NCBI RefSeq assembly: GCF_004339765.1
Contig: NZ_SMGO01000002.1
Location: 62,001-126,000, forward strand
From: Albibacterium bauzanense
GTDB lineage: Bacteria; Bacteroidota; Bacteroidia; Sphingobacteriales; Sphingobacteriaceae
DNA length: 64,000 nt
Reading direction: 5' to 3'
Every line of letters starts with the position of its first letter. The first letter of the stretch is position 1. Both the position numbers and the translations under genes were made by a program. Shown piece after piece: positions 36,798 through 46,252 of the stretch. The notes beneath the pieces are model-generated. The model did no database searches and had not been told where the DNA came from. It was given only the letters and a program-made list of their open reading frames with translations.

Positions 36798-37700
36798 CTA
36801 AGAATAGATATTTTTATTCAACCATTTCACACTTTCTGCTACATCATCAATAGTTTTGGCTCCATCCTGTTCAATAAAAGTATGCTGCACCCCGGAAAGC
36901 TGTGAATTTTCAAAAATCCGTTTAAAATCAACCTTCCCTTTTCCTACACTGATAGGCCGATTAGTTGATGGGTCGATATCTTTCACATGCCATAAAGGAA
37001 AACGGGCAGGATATTCCTTAAACATTTCAACCGGATCCATACCAGCTTGTGTAGCCCAAGCAAGATCTACTTCCATAAAAACCTCATCTTTACTTGTGTT
37101 ATCAAGAATATAGTTATAAGCACTTACTCCGTCAATCTTATCAAATTCCGATTCATGGTTATGGTAGGCGAATTTCATTCCACTTTTCTTTGCTGCTTCA
37201 CCTGCTTTAGCAAAAACTTCTGTTGTTTCCTTTATTTCATCCATGGTCGACTCTGCAGACATAGAGCATATAACCCAAGGACATCCACCCTCAGCTGCCT
37301 CATCGATTACCTGTTGCAAATTATCACGGAAGTTTGTCAGCTTTCCAAACTGATTGTTTTTTGGCATAACTCCAAACACATGATTACCGATCCATTTCAT
37401 TCCCAAATCATTAACCATAGCAGCAAACTCTTTCGGTTTATGACCATAATAAAGCCCGCCTGTATAAGCTGTTGCAGTCTCTAATTCTAAAATACCAATA
37501 TCTGCAATCTGTTTCAATGCAACCTTGGTATCAATTTCTTTGTTATTAAGAAGGAAACCCAATGTATAAGTTTGCAAACCTATTGCAGGATAATTAGCCG
37601 CATAACTCTTAAATATTGAATTTCCGCGACTTAATCCTGGTAACATACTGGCAACAGCCAATGCACCGCTAGTCTTTAAAAAAGATCTTCTATTAACCAT
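36798..37700 (-). CDS. Tat-exported sugar phosphate isomerase/epimerase-like protein
   Basis: The 300-residue protein has a twin-arginine signal (NRRSFLKTSG, residues 3-12, hydrophobic to about 24) and an AP-endonuclease-2/xylose-isomerase-like TIM barrel. Likely metal-site segments are AYHNHESEFD, MEVDLAWATQAG, LWHVKDID and FIEQDG. Such exported proteins are numerous in Bacteroidota and act on unknown sugars or inositol derivatives, sometimes alongside Gfo/Idh/MocA enzymes like the one at 1304-2614. A second, only distantly similar family member is encoded at 60576-61466. No substrate can be assigned. Confidence 0.85.
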   Translation of the reverse strand: MVNRRSFLKTSGALAVASMLPGLSRGNSIFKSYAANYPAIGLQTYTLGFLLNNKEIDTKVALKQIADIGILELETATAYTGGLYYGHKPKEFAAMVNDLGMKWIGNHVFGVMPKNNQFGKLTNFRDNLQQVIDEAAEGGCPWVICSMSAESTMDEIKETTEVFAKAGEAAKKSGMKFAYHNHESEFDKIDGVSAYNYILDNTSKDEVFMEVDLAWATQAGMDPVEMFKEYPARFPLWHVKDIDPSTNRPISVGKGKVDFKRIFENSQLSGVQHTFIEQDGAKTIDDVAESVKWLNKNIYS

Positions 37701-37837
37701 AATTTATCGTTTACTTTTTTTATTAATAGTACTATTTAACTATTGCGTTATAAATACACAATAAAAGTAAACAACTATTTTAACAATCCATAATTATTTT
37801 ATTCGGAAATTATTTTCACTTTCGAACAGTTATTGGC

Positions 37838-37870
37838 TTTGCTTTTTAAAACATTATATTATTAGCTTTG
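37838..37870 (+). promoter_or_regulatory. Promoter of the NrtR-type gene, giving a leaderless message
   Basis: TTTG (37838-37841), 21 bp, TAGCTTTG (37863-37870). The ATG begins at 37874, only 3 bp after the -7 box, so transcription should start at or next to the start codon. Confidence 0.65.
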
Positions 37871-37873
37871 ATT

Positions 37874-38647
37874 ATGAATACAAAAGAAGAGTTGCATGAT
37901 TTCATAAAAAATGGCCATCTTCATTATTTACCCCATCTTGCAATAGACTGTGCTATTTTTGGATACCATAATCAAAAACTAAAGATTCTATTGGGAAAAA
38001 GAAGCATGCAAAACGGGTGGAGTCTACCTGGCGGTTTTTTTGGAAAAAAAGAAAGCCTTTCTTTTGCGGCAGCAAGAATACTGAAAGAACAAACTGGATT
38101 AGATCAGGTATTTTTACAACAATTCTATACTTTTGGAGACAACGAATACAGATTAAAAGATAAAGGCGATTCTCTTCCAAAAGAGTTTTATGAAATATAT
38201 GGTGAAGACAATTGGTTAGCAAAACGAACCATCGCCATTGGCTTTTATGCCCTGGTTGATTTCTCAAAAGTAAAGATCAGTCCTGACTTGTTTTTTGAAG
38301 AATTCCAGTGGTTTGATTTTAATGAAATACCTTCCTTACTGTATGATCATAACGATATGATTGACAAAGCAACTAAAGTCCTTCGTCAACAATTATTTCA
38401 CCAACCAATTGGTTACAATTTACTAGATGAAGAATTTACTTTGCCAGAAATCCAATCTCTCTATGAAACCATTTTAAACAAATCACTTGATAGAAGAAAT
38501 TTTCCTAAAAAACTAATCAGTCATAGCATCATTAAAAAGCTACCAAAGAGAAGAAGCATCGGACCACATCGTTCTCCTTACCTATATTCTTTTGATAAAG
38601 AAAATTATTATAAAGCCCTGAAAGAAGGTATAATCCTGGTGTTCTAA
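37874..38647 (+). CDS. NrtR-type Nudix-domain transcriptional regulator
   Basis: The 257-residue protein joins an N-terminal Nudix fold (LHYLPHLAIDCAIFGY, WSLPGGFFGKKESLSFAAAR) to a C-terminal winged-helix region (about 180-257, with LPEIQSLYETILN and the FPKKLIS segment). In the Nudix box (about 54-76) the catalytic RE and EE pairs read RI and EQ, so hydrolysis is probably lost and the fold serves as an effector sensor. Nudix regulators of this kind control NAD or sugar (for example arabinose) genes in Bacteroidota. Its target here is not evident from the neighbours. A TTG two codons upstream is in frame, but it lies within the -7 box, so the ATG was chosen. Confidence 0.87.
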   Translation: MNTKEELHDFIKNGHLHYLPHLAIDCAIFGYHNQKLKILLGKRSMQNGWSLPGGFFGKKESLSFAAARILKEQTGLDQVFLQQFYTFGDNEYRLKDKGDSLPKEFYEIYGEDNWLAKRTIAIGFYALVDFSKVKISPDLFFEEFQWFDFNEIPSLLYDHNDMIDKATKVLRQQLFHQPIGYNLLDEEFTLPEIQSLYETILNKSLDRRNFPKKLISHSIIKKLPKRRSIGPHRSPYLYSFDKENYYKALKEGIILVF

Positions 38648-38654
38648 AATTCTG

Positions 38655-41435
38655 TTATAGTACGATATTTACAATCCTACCTTTCACAACAATTACTTTT
38701 TTAGGAGACTTGCCATCCAGGTATTTCTGCACATCCTTATTCTTTAAAACCTCTTCTTCAACTTCAGAAACTTCCATATCCAATGAAAGTTGAATCTTCA
38801 TCCGTACCTTTCCATTAACAGAGATTGGATAAACAAATTCACTCTCAACTAAATGTTGTGGATTAAATATAGGATACGTAGCGTAACTTATTGTACCTGC
38901 TTGATTTCCCAATTTCTCCCATAAGTCTTCTGTAATATGTGGAGCATAGGGCGAAAGCACAATACACAAATCCTGTAGAATCTCTCTTTTATTACATTTA
39001 AGGTCAGTTAACTCATTAATGCAGATCATAAATGCAGAAACAGAAGTATTAAACGAGAAACGATCGATATCCTCCTGAACCTTTTTAATAATCTTATGGA
39101 GGGCCTTTAACTCAGCTGGTGTTGCCTTATCTTCTGATATATTAAAATTAAAATCAGCATCATGAAAAAGCTTCCAGAACTTACGTAGAAACTTAAATAC
39201 TCCCTCAATACCGTTTGTATTCCATGGCTTACTTTGCTCTAAAGGTCCTAAGAACATTTCATACATTCTCAATGTATCAGCCCCATATGCTTCAATAATA
39301 TCATCCGGACTAACTACATTAAATTTCGACTTAGACATTTTTTCTACTTCATGTCCACAATGGTACTTACCATTCTCTAATATAAATTCAGCATCCTTAT
39401 ATTCAGGTCTTGAGGCTTTAAATTTCTCAATATTTAAGATATCATTAATAACAATATTAACATCGACATGAAGGGCATTCGTTTTATAATTATCTTTCAA
39501 TCCGTATGAAACAAACGTATTGGTCCCTTTACCTTCTTCATCCAATACCCGATAAATAAAATTAGATCTCCCCTGAATCATTCCCTGGTTAATCAACTTT
39601 TTGAAAGGCTCTTCTTCAGGAACATAACCTAAGTCTTTAAGGAATTTATTCCAAAAACGGCTGTATAACAAATGGCCGGTAGCATGCTCAGATCCTCCGA
39701 TATAAAGATCGACGGCATGCCAGTAATTAACGGCACTTTTCGAAACAAACTGCTCCTTATTTTGAACATCCATGTAACGATACCAATACCAGCTAGAACC
39801 TGCCCAGCCAGGCATAGTACTTAATTCATAATCATATTGATCCTGATATTTCCAATTCTTTGCTCTACCCAAAGGAGGCTCGCCACTTTCGGTAGGAAGA
39901 TATTGATCAACTTCTGGCAATATCAATGGCAATTCACTCTCTTTCATTAAATAGGGCAACCCATTCTTAAAATAAACAGGAACAGGCTCTCCCCAATAGC
40001 GCTGGCGACCAAAAATAGCATCGCGCATTCGATAATTTACTTTTCCTTTTCCCTTATGCATCTCCTCCAATTTTTCTAATAAAAATGGAACCGCTTCTGA
40101 ATAGGTCATCCCATTGATAAGGTCAGAATTAATATACTTTCCATCTTTTGATGGATCTGCTTCTTGTTCAATATTCTGTTGATCGTGAATTGGGATAATT
40201 GGCAAGTCAAAGTGCTTTGCAAAAAGATAATCGCGTTGATCGCCTGATGGAACTGCCATAACGGCTCCAGTCCCATAACCAGCCAATACATAATCAGCAA
40301 TCCAGATTGGAATAGATTCTCCAGTTAAAGGATGAGTTGCATAACTACCTGTAAAAGCACCTGATACTGCTTTAGTATCAGCCATTCTCTCCAGCTCCGA
40401 TTTCTTCTTAGTCTTTTCAATATAAGATTCTATTGCAGCTTTTTGCTCAACTTGAGTTAGTTCACTAACCCATTCATGTTCGGGTGCTAAAACAATAAAA
40501 CTAACTCCGTATATAGTATCTACACGTGTAGTAAAAACTTCAATATCTTTATTGGCTTCTGTCGTAAAATTAACTAAAGCACCAATACTTTTACCAATCC
40601 AGTTCCGCTGCATTTCAACCAAAGGATCCGGCCAATCAATGGTTTCAAGACCTTGCAATAAACGTTCAGCATAAGCAACAATACGCATACTCCATTGCAT
40701 CATCTTTTTTTGCTCTACCGGATAACCTCCTCTTTCAGATAAACCACCAATAACTTCATCATTGGCTAATACAGTTCCGAGCGCTGCACACCAATTCACA
40801 GAACTTTCTCTTAGATAAGCAAGTCGGTACTTCAACAATTCACGTTGCTTTTCTTCTTCTGTAAAATCATTCCATTCCTCAGGAGAGAACTCTCTTATAT
40901 CCTCATCAGAAACAGCGTAAATACCGACACTCCCTTTTTCCTCAAAATGTTGAATAAGCTGATCGATAGGTTCGGCTTTATCACTTGCAAGATTATACCA
41001 TGCATTAAATAGCTGCATAAATATCCATTGTGACCAATGGTAGTAATCAGGATCGCTGGTACGTACCTCACGACTCCAATCAAAAGAAAAACCTATTTTA
41101 TCAAGTTGAACACGGTAGCGATTTATATTTTCCTCTGTAGTTATTGCCGGGTGCTGACCTGTTTGAATAGCATATTGTTCTGCCGGCAAACCAAAAGAAT
41201 CAAAACCCATTGGATGCAATACGTTGAATCCTTTTAACCGTTTATAGCGTGCATAAATATCTGAGGCAATATATCCAAGTGGATGACCAACATGCAACCC
41301 GGCACCCGAAGGATAAGGAAACATATCCAAAACATAATATTTTGGTTTTTCCGACGTATTATTTACTTTATAAGTTTGGTTGGCCGCCCAAAATTTTTGC
41401 CATTTTCGTTCTATTTCCTTAAATTGGTAATCCAT
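38655..41435 (-). CDS. leuS: Leucyl-tRNA synthetase
   Basis: LeuS attaches leucine to its tRNAs and edits mischarged ones. The 926-residue class I enzyme has the HIGH-type motif HVGH at 48-51 ([18 protein letters not shown]), the early [15 protein letters not shown] block, the editing domain ([37 protein letters not shown]) and the KMSKS loop near residue 700 ([12 protein letters not shown]). The CP1 and C-terminal tRNA-binding regions are complete. Its 3' end lies 7 bp from the end of the convergent Nudix regulator gene, without a visible terminator. Confidence 0.98.
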   Translation of the reverse strand: MDYQFKEIERKWQKFWAANQTYKVNNTSEKPKYYVLDMFPYPSGAGLHVGHPLGYIASDIYARYKRLKGFNVLHPMGFDSFGLPAEQYAIQTGQHPAITTEENINRYRVQLDKIGFSFDWSREVRTSDPDYYHWSQWIFMQLFNAWYNLASDKAEPIDQLIQHFEEKGSVGIYAVSDEDIREFSPEEWNDFTEEEKQRELLKYRLAYLRESSVNWCAALGTVLANDEVIGGLSERGGYPVEQKKMMQWSMRIVAYAERLLQGLETIDWPDPLVEMQRNWIGKSIGALVNFTTEANKDIEVFTTRVDTIYGVSFIVLAPEHEWVSELTQVEQKAAIESYIEKTKKKSELERMADTKAVSGAFTGSYATHPLTGESIPIWIADYVLAGYGTGAVMAVPSGDQRDYLFAKHFDLPIIPIHDQQNIEQEADPSKDGKYINSDLINGMTYSEAVPFLLEKLEEMHKGKGKVNYRMRDAIFGRQRYWGEPVPVYFKNGLPYLMKESELPLILPEVDQYLPTESGEPPLGRAKNWKYQDQYDYELSTMPGWAGSSWYWYRYMDVQNKEQFVSKSAVNYWHAVDLYIGGSEHATGHLLYSRFWNKFLKDLGYVPEEEPFKKLINQGMIQGRSNFIYRVLDEEGKGTNTFVSYGLKDNYKTNALHVDVNIVINDILNIEKFKASRPEYKDAEFILENGKYHCGHEVEKMSKSKFNVVSPDDIIEAYGADTLRMYEMFLGPLEQSKPWNTNGIEGVFKFLRKFWKLFHDADFNFNISEDKATPAELKALHKIIKKVQEDIDRFSFNTSVSAFMICINELTDLKCNKREILQDLCIVLSPYAPHITEDLWEKLGNQAGTISYATYPIFNPQHLVESEFVYPISVNGKVRMKIQLSLDMEVSEVEEEVLKNKDVQKYLDGKSPKKVIVVKGRIVNIVL

Positions 41436-41460
41436 TTTATTGCGTTTTCAAGCTTAATGG

Positions 41461-41468
41461 CAAAAATA
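41461..41468 (-). promoter_or_regulatory. Putative -7 box for leuS
   Basis: The minus strand reads TATTTTTG, a TAnnTTTG match 25 bp upstream of the leuS ATG. No convincing TTTG box was found at the expected distance. Confidence 0.4.
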
Positions 41469-41555
41469 GAATTTTTTTACGGCATTGGGAGTTTTTGAAT
41501 AAGGATAGTCCTTTTCTCACATCATTTAGTTAATTTCGCACTTTAATACTTGGAC

Positions 41556-42434
41556 ATGGAAGAATTTGAAGTAAGTACAACCTCCAGAAAAACAAAATCA
41601 GTATATATCTCTACGGTAATAAGTATTGCTTTGGTGCTATTAATGACTGGTTTGTTAGGTTTAATCCTGGTTCACGCAAAGAATCTTTCCAACTACGTTA
41701 AAGAAAACATCGTTCTAAACATCATCTTGGATGGAGATGCTAAAGAAGCGGAAGTGCTGAATTTTCAAAAAGAAATCAATGCAGATAAATATGTGCTCAA
41801 AACACAATATATAAGCAAAGAACTTGCCGCCAGAAACTTACAACAAGATCTAGGAGAAGATTTCGTTGAGTTTTTAGGCTATAATCCTTTACTATCCTCT
41901 ATTGATGTATATCTAAAAGCAGAATATGCAAACAAAGACAGTATTGATGTTTTCACCAAACAGATTACAGAAAATAAAATGGTTAACGAGGTTGTATATC
42001 AAGAATCTTTAATTGATATGGTCAATCAAAATATCCGTATAATAGGATTGATTATTCTTGGATTCGCATTTATACTATTAATTATTGCGGTTGCATTAAT
42101 TAACAATACCATTCGTCTGGCAATCTATTCTCAACGCTTTCTGATTAAAAGTATGCAGATGGTGGGAGCAACCAAAGGTTTTATTCGAAAACCATTTATC
42201 GGTTATGGCTTAGTCCATGGCCTTTTAGGTGCACTCATCGCCATCATTATGCTAATGCTTTTACTGTACTTCGGACAAGAACAAATTCCTGAATTAGTAA
42301 TCCTGAGAAATTACTATGAATTTGCTTTGATCTTCCTTGGCGTTATCATCCTCGGGATACTAATGTCCGGCCTTAGTACTTACTTTGCAGTGTCAAAATA
42401 TCTAAGATTAAGAATGAACGATTTATACCGTTAA
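41556..42434 (+). CDS. ftsX: Cell division protein FtsX
   Basis: FtsX is the membrane subunit of the FtsEX complex, which activates peptidoglycan hydrolases during division. The 292-residue protein has an N-terminal transmembrane helix (about 18-40, ISIALVLLMTGLLGLILVHA), a periplasmic domain, and three C-terminal helices with the conserved MQMVGATKGFIRKPFIGYG motif between them and a final ILGILMSGLSTYFAVSKYLR. A TTG two codons upstream could extend it, but the ATG start matches relatives better. It heads the ftsX-DUF3098-uppP-truB-ribF operon, a conserved Bacteroidota arrangement. Confidence 0.94.
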   Translation: MEEFEVSTTSRKTKSVYISTVISIALVLLMTGLLGLILVHAKNLSNYVKENIVLNIILDGDAKEAEVLNFQKEINADKYVLKTQYISKELAARNLQQDLGEDFVEFLGYNPLLSSIDVYLKAEYANKDSIDVFTKQITENKMVNEVVYQESLIDMVNQNIRIIGLIILGFAFILLIIAVALINNTIRLAIYSQRFLIKSMQMVGATKGFIRKPFIGYGLVHGLLGALIAIIMLMLLLYFGQEQIPELVILRNYYEFALIFLGVIILGILMSGLSTYFAVSKYLRLRMNDLYR

Positions 42435-42435
42435 A

Positions 42436-42672
42436 ATGGCTCAAAAAACGAAAGAAACCACCCAAAAAAACCAATCATCAGGAATGGTATTTGGCAAAAT
42501 AAATTACCAGTTTATGCTGGCCAGTATATTAGTAGTTGCCCTAGGATTTTTTCTAATGTCGGGAACTACAGATATTTATAGTTTTACAAAAATAACCCTA
42601 GCACCCATTGTTGTTATTATTGGATTCGCATTAGGATTTGTTTCTATCCTGATCAGACCAAAACGTAATTAA
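42436..42672 (+). CDS. DUF3098 small membrane protein
   Basis: The 78-residue protein has a charged N-terminus and two transmembrane helices (about 28-46, FMLASILVVALGFFLMSG, and 54-72, LAPIVVIIGFALGFVSIL), with the GKINYQFMLA and SGTTDIYSFTK motifs of DUF3098. Its function is unknown. It starts 1 bp after the ftsX stop and ends 3 bp before uppP, so it is translated with cell-envelope genes and may assist division or undecaprenyl phosphate recycling. Confidence 0.85.
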   Translation: MAQKTKETTQKNQSSGMVFGKINYQFMLASILVVALGFFLMSGTTDIYSFTKITLAPIVVIIGFALGFVSILIRPKRN

Positions 42673-42675
42673 GCT

Positions 42676-43470
42676 ATGACTTTATTTGAGACGTTAGTCT
42701 TAGCTATTATTGAAGGCCTAACAGAATTCTTACCGGTTTCATCAACCGGGCATATGATTATAGCGACCTCCTTATTGGGCATGGAATCCTCGGCTTTTGT
42801 AAAGTTATTTACTGTAGCAATTCAACTGGGTACTATTCTCTCTGTTGTTGTTCTTTACTTCAAACGTTTTTTCAGATCAATCAATTTCTATTATAAGCTA
42901 TTGGTAGCTTTTATACCTGCCGCAATTTTTGGTTTGGTCTTTAATGATCTGATTGATGATATGCTTGAGAGTCCCATGACCGTTGCAATATCGCTGGTTA
43001 TTGGAGGGGTTGTTTTATTATTTGTTGATAAATGGTTTAATAATGCTGAAATTAACGACTCCGATGAGATTAGTTATGCAACAGCCCTAAAGATTGGCTT
43101 GTATCAGTGTTTAGCGATGATTCCAGGAACTTCCCGCTCAGGCGCAAGCATTGTTGGAGGGATGTCTCAAAAGCTAAGTAGAAAGGCTGCAGCCGAATTT
43201 TCATTTTTCCTGGCAGTACCCACTATGTTTGGAGCAACCGTTAAAAAGCTGATCGATTTCTATAAAGGTGGTGATACACTTACTTCTCATGAAGTAGGAA
43301 TGTTGTTTGTAGGAAACGTAGTTGGCTTCATTGTTGCCATTATTGCAATCAGGTCCTTTATTGGCTTCCTCACTAAAAACGGATTCCAACTCTTCGGCTG
43401 GTACCGTATTATAGTTGGAGCAGTCATTATAATATTATTGCTGAGTGGGCAGAGTTTAAGTATGGTGTAA
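42676..43470 (+). CDS. uppP: Undecaprenyl-diphosphate phosphatase
   Basis: UppP (BacA) dephosphorylates undecaprenyl diphosphate on the outer side of the inner membrane, recycling the lipid carrier for peptidoglycan and polysaccharide synthesis. The 264-residue polytopic protein has the two active-site signatures, EGLTEFLPVSSTGHM (about 13-27) and PGTSRSGASI (near 150), and the length and eight-helix profile of the family. Its stop codon TAA overlaps the truB ATG by one base. Confidence 0.97.
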   Translation: MTLFETLVLAIIEGLTEFLPVSSTGHMIIATSLLGMESSAFVKLFTVAIQLGTILSVVVLYFKRFFRSINFYYKLLVAFIPAAIFGLVFNDLIDDMLESPMTVAISLVIGGVVLLFVDKWFNNAEINDSDEISYATALKIGLYQCLAMIPGTSRSGASIVGGMSQKLSRKAAAEFSFFLAVPTMFGATVKKLIDFYKGGDTLTSHEVGMLFVGNVVGFIVAIIAIRSFIGFLTKNGFQLFGWYRIIVGAVIIILLLSGQSLSMV

Positions 43471-44192
43471 TGAATCAAGTTGAAAATATAAGTTTTCCAA
43501 CCTTTAATTTTGAAGAAGGAGAGGTTCTATTAATTGATAAGCCACTACGTTGGACAAGCTTTGATGTAGTTGGAAAGATAAGAAACTCCATAAAACCCCT
43601 TAAAGTTAAAGTAGGTCATGCCGGAACATTAGATCCATTAGCAAGTGGCTTACTAATTCTTTGTACTGGGAAAAAAACAAAGATCATTGATCAATTTCAA
43701 GCTCAGGAGAAAGAATATACAGGAACTATCCATTTAGGAGCAACCACCCCTTCTTATGATTTAGAAACCGAAATAGATCAGGAGTTTGATATTAGCCACA
43801 TAACTCCAGAACAGATTATAAAAGCTACTCAGCAATTCACGGGCGAGATCAGTCAATTTCCTCCACCCCATTCTGCTATAAAGATTGATGGTGAACGTCT
43901 TTATGAAAAGGCTCGCAGAGGAGAAGTTGTTGAACAAAGACCTAGATTAGTTAATATCACTACCTTTGAAATAACTGCTATAAATATGCCTGAGATAAGC
44001 TTTCGGGTTGTTTGTAGTAAAGGAACATATATACGTTCACTGGCTTTTGATTTTGGAAAGGCTTTAAATGCGGGGGCTTACCTGAGTTCTCTTCGTCGGA
44101 CCAAAAGTGGCGATTTCTCTGTAGAGAATAGCTATAAAGTAATGGAACTGGTGAATCATATACGTTCACTAAACCAAAAGATTACACAGTAA
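43470..44192 (+). CDS. truB: tRNA pseudouridine-55 synthase
   Basis: TruB makes pseudouridine 55 in the T-loop of tRNAs. The 240-residue protein has the catalytic aspartate Asp55 in VGHAGTLDPLASGLL, plus IDKPLRWTSFDVV, GATTPSYDLETEI, the PPPHSAIKIDGERLYEKARRG segment and the late VVCSKGTYIRSLAFDFG motif. It is a little shorter than the E. coli protein because the C-terminal PUA domain is missing, which is usual in this phylum. Translation is probably coupled to uppP. Confidence 0.96.
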   Translation: MNQVENISFPTFNFEEGEVLLIDKPLRWTSFDVVGKIRNSIKPLKVKVGHAGTLDPLASGLLILCTGKKTKIIDQFQAQEKEYTGTIHLGATTPSYDLETEIDQEFDISHITPEQIIKATQQFTGEISQFPPPHSAIKIDGERLYEKARRGEVVEQRPRLVNITTFEITAINMPEISFRVVCSKGTYIRSLAFDFGKALNAGAYLSSLRRTKSGDFSVENSYKVMELVNHIRSLNQKITQ

Positions 44193-44227
44193 ATTATTGA
44201 AGAAAATCGAGATTATCTTGCATTCAT

Positions 44228-45211
44228 ATGAAAATCTATAGAAACATAGAAGATTTTATACCTGTTGATAATGCAGTTGTCACTATAGGAACATTTGATG
44301 GTGTTCATATAGGTCATCAGAAGATTTTATCGAACCTCAGGGAGAGTGCGAAAGAAATAAATGGAGAAACAGTTCTGTTAACTTTTTTTCCTCATCCCCG
44401 AATGATATTGCATCCGGAAGATGACAGCTTACGATTAATTAATACAATTGAAGAAAAAGCACATCAATTAGCAGCTTGCGGAATTGATCACCTGATTATT
44501 ACTCCATTTACAAAAGAATTCTCCCAACAAAGTCCGGAAGATTATATTCGTGATGTTTTAGTAAGCAAAATAGGAACAAAAAGGATTGTAATTGGTTATG
44601 ACCACCGATTTGGAATCGATAGATCGGGATCCCTAAGCGACCTTCTTTTCTATGCACCGATATTCGGGTACAGCGTTCAGGAAATTCCAGAGCAAGATAT
44701 CAATGCAGTTACGGTTTCATCTACTAAAATACGAGAGGCTTTAATAAAGGGGCAGATTGAAGTAGCAAATAGTTTCTTAGGCTATCCATATGAACTTACA
44801 GGAACTGTTATTAAGGGAAAAAAGGTAGGAAGAGAAATAGGCTTTCCAACAGCAAACCTTTCAATCGACGAGAGCTATAAACTTATTCCGGCATATGGAA
44901 TTTACGCTGTAGAAGTATCCATTGTTAATCATATTCAGATTAAGGATGGTGAATTTGAGGATCAAAAAGAATACGAAAAATTTAAAGGTATGGGCTATAT
45001 CGGCACTAGTCCCACTGTAGATGGCACGAAGAGAACTATTGAAGTTAACTTATTCGATTATCATGATAATCTATATGGCAAAACTTTGCGTGTTAAATTT
45101 CTACATTTCGTTCGACAAGACATCCGCTTTGATTCACTCGAAGAAATGATTCAACAAATTGCAGAAGATGAGAAGACAATCAAAAACCTATTGTCTTATA
45201 AACTGCACTGA
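44228..45211 (+). CDS. ribF: Bifunctional riboflavin kinase/FAD synthetase
   Basis: RibF phosphorylates riboflavin to FMN and adenylates FMN to FAD. The 327-residue protein has the N-terminal nucleotidyltransferase motif TIGTFDGVHIGHQKIL (about 20-35), FFPHPRMIL, VIGYDHRFG and VSSTKIREAL. The C-terminal kinase domain has GTVIKGKKVGREIGFPTANL and YIGTSPTVDGTKRTIEVNLFDY. It is the last gene of the ftsX operon, and its 3' end overlaps the 3' end of the minus-strand yceI-like gene by 24 bp. Confidence 0.96.
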   Translation: MKIYRNIEDFIPVDNAVVTIGTFDGVHIGHQKILSNLRESAKEINGETVLLTFFPHPRMILHPEDDSLRLINTIEEKAHQLAACGIDHLIITPFTKEFSQQSPEDYIRDVLVSKIGTKRIVIGYDHRFGIDRSGSLSDLLFYAPIFGYSVQEIPEQDINAVTVSSTKIREALIKGQIEVANSFLGYPYELTGTVIKGKKVGREIGFPTANLSIDESYKLIPAYGIYAVEVSIVNHIQIKDGEFEDQKEYEKFKGMGYIGTSPTVDGTKRTIEVNLFDYHDNLYGKTLRVKFLHFVRQDIRFDSLEEMIQQIAEDEKTIKNLLSYKLH

Positions 45212-45724
45212 TATCTGAAACCGTATTATATCTCCCACAACAACAGAACCTGCCTCTGTTACCGCATTCCAGCTTAAGCCAAATTCTTTACGGTTAACCT
45301 TACCAGAAACATCAAAACCTGCTTTAAAATTCCCATAGGCATCCGTCGTTGTCCCACCAAATTCAACATCAACATCTATTGATTTAGTAATTCCTCGGAT
45401 TGTTAAATCACCAGTCAAAACAAATTCATCACTTTCATTACCTTTTGCCTTTAAAGAAGTTGATTTAAACGTTATAGTGGGATGATTAGCCGCGTCAAAG
45501 AAATCAGCTGAACGGAGGTGTTCATCACGAGGTTCCTGATTGGTGTCAATACTTGCTACATCAATTGTAAAGTCGACCTTAGCAGAATCAAAGCTATTAT
45601 CATTTGGAGTCTCAACTGTACCGTTAAATTTTCTAAACTTACCAGAAACGGTTGAAATAACGAGATGCTTGGCTTTGAAATTTACTTCTGAGTGTGTAGG
45701 ATCCAATACCCATTTAGTTGCCAT
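45188..45724 (-). CDS. YceI-like lipid-binding family protein, cytoplasmic
   Basis: The 178-residue protein is a single YceI-domain lipocalin-like barrel: WVLDPTHSEVNFKAKHLVISTVSGKF, VDFTIDVASIDTNQEPRDEHLRSADFFD, LTGDLTIRGITKSI and KVNRKEFGLSWN. YceI proteins bind isoprenoid lipids; the best known are exported, but this one lacks a signal peptide. The role is unknown. Its terminal codons overlap the end of ribF on the other strand, so no terminator separates the two. Confidence 0.9.
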   Translation of the reverse strand: MATKWVLDPTHSEVNFKAKHLVISTVSGKFRKFNGTVETPNDNSFDSAKVDFTIDVASIDTNQEPRDEHLRSADFFDAANHPTITFKSTSLKAKGNESDEFVLTGDLTIRGITKSIDVDVEFGGTTTDAYGNFKAGFDVSGKVNRKEFGLSWNAVTEAGSVVVGDIIRFQISVQFIRQ

Positions 45725-45812
45725 AATTTGTTGGTTTTAATAACATTCATATTGTATGAAAACAATACGTTATCTCCACTAACAAACAATGACAAACATT
45801 TGTTTATGAAAA

Positions 45813-46232
45813 CTAGGAAAGTATAATTTCATAGGTAATTTCTACTCCCCCGGAAGCGAGCATATCATGAACTGAACAATATTTTTTAACAGCTAGTTCT
45901 GCTGCCTTTTCAGCTTTTTCAAGTGAGATTTGATTCCCCTTTATAAAGAACTTAATATGAATATCAGTAAACACCTTTGGGATAACATCCGTTCTATTCC
46001 CTGATATTTCAATTTGTATATCCTGAACATCCTGTCTTTGTTTCTTCAATATACTAATAAGATCAAGCACACTACAAGAACCCAAAGCCATTAAAACCAA
46101 TTCCATTGGTCGAACACCCAAAGCCTCGCCACCTATCTCCGGCGAACCATCAATATGTACTTTTACTTCAGAACTCGATGATGAGCCTTCAAAATGCACT
46201 GCTTGATTAGCGAGTTTTAAATTTACTTCCAT
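45813..46232 (-). CDS. OsmC family peroxiredoxin-like protein
   Basis: OsmC/Ohr proteins reduce organic peroxides with two cysteines. The 139-residue protein has the peroxidatic Cys53 in MALGSCSVLDLI and the resolving Cys119 in KKYCSVHDML, with the RPMELVLMALGSC block typical of the OsmC/YhfA branch. It lies 20 bp downstream of metZ and is probably co-transcribed with it, which ties it to sulfur metabolism or to detoxifying reactive by-products, although that link is inference. Confidence 0.9.
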   Translation of the reverse strand: MEVNLKLANQAVHFEGSSSSSEVKVHIDGSPEIGGEALGVRPMELVLMALGSCSVLDLISILKKQRQDVQDIQIEISGNRTDVIPKVFTDIHIKFFIKGNQISLEKAEKAAELAVKKYCSVHDMLASGGVEITYEIILS

Positions 46233-46252
46233 TTCAACCCTTATTATTTTTC

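Noticed and set aside
45765-45812. Repeated ACAAACA and an inverted AAACA/TGTTT sequence upstream of the yceI-like gene
   Set aside because: It is a low-complexity AT-rich motif with poor symmetry; it is not enough for an operator call.
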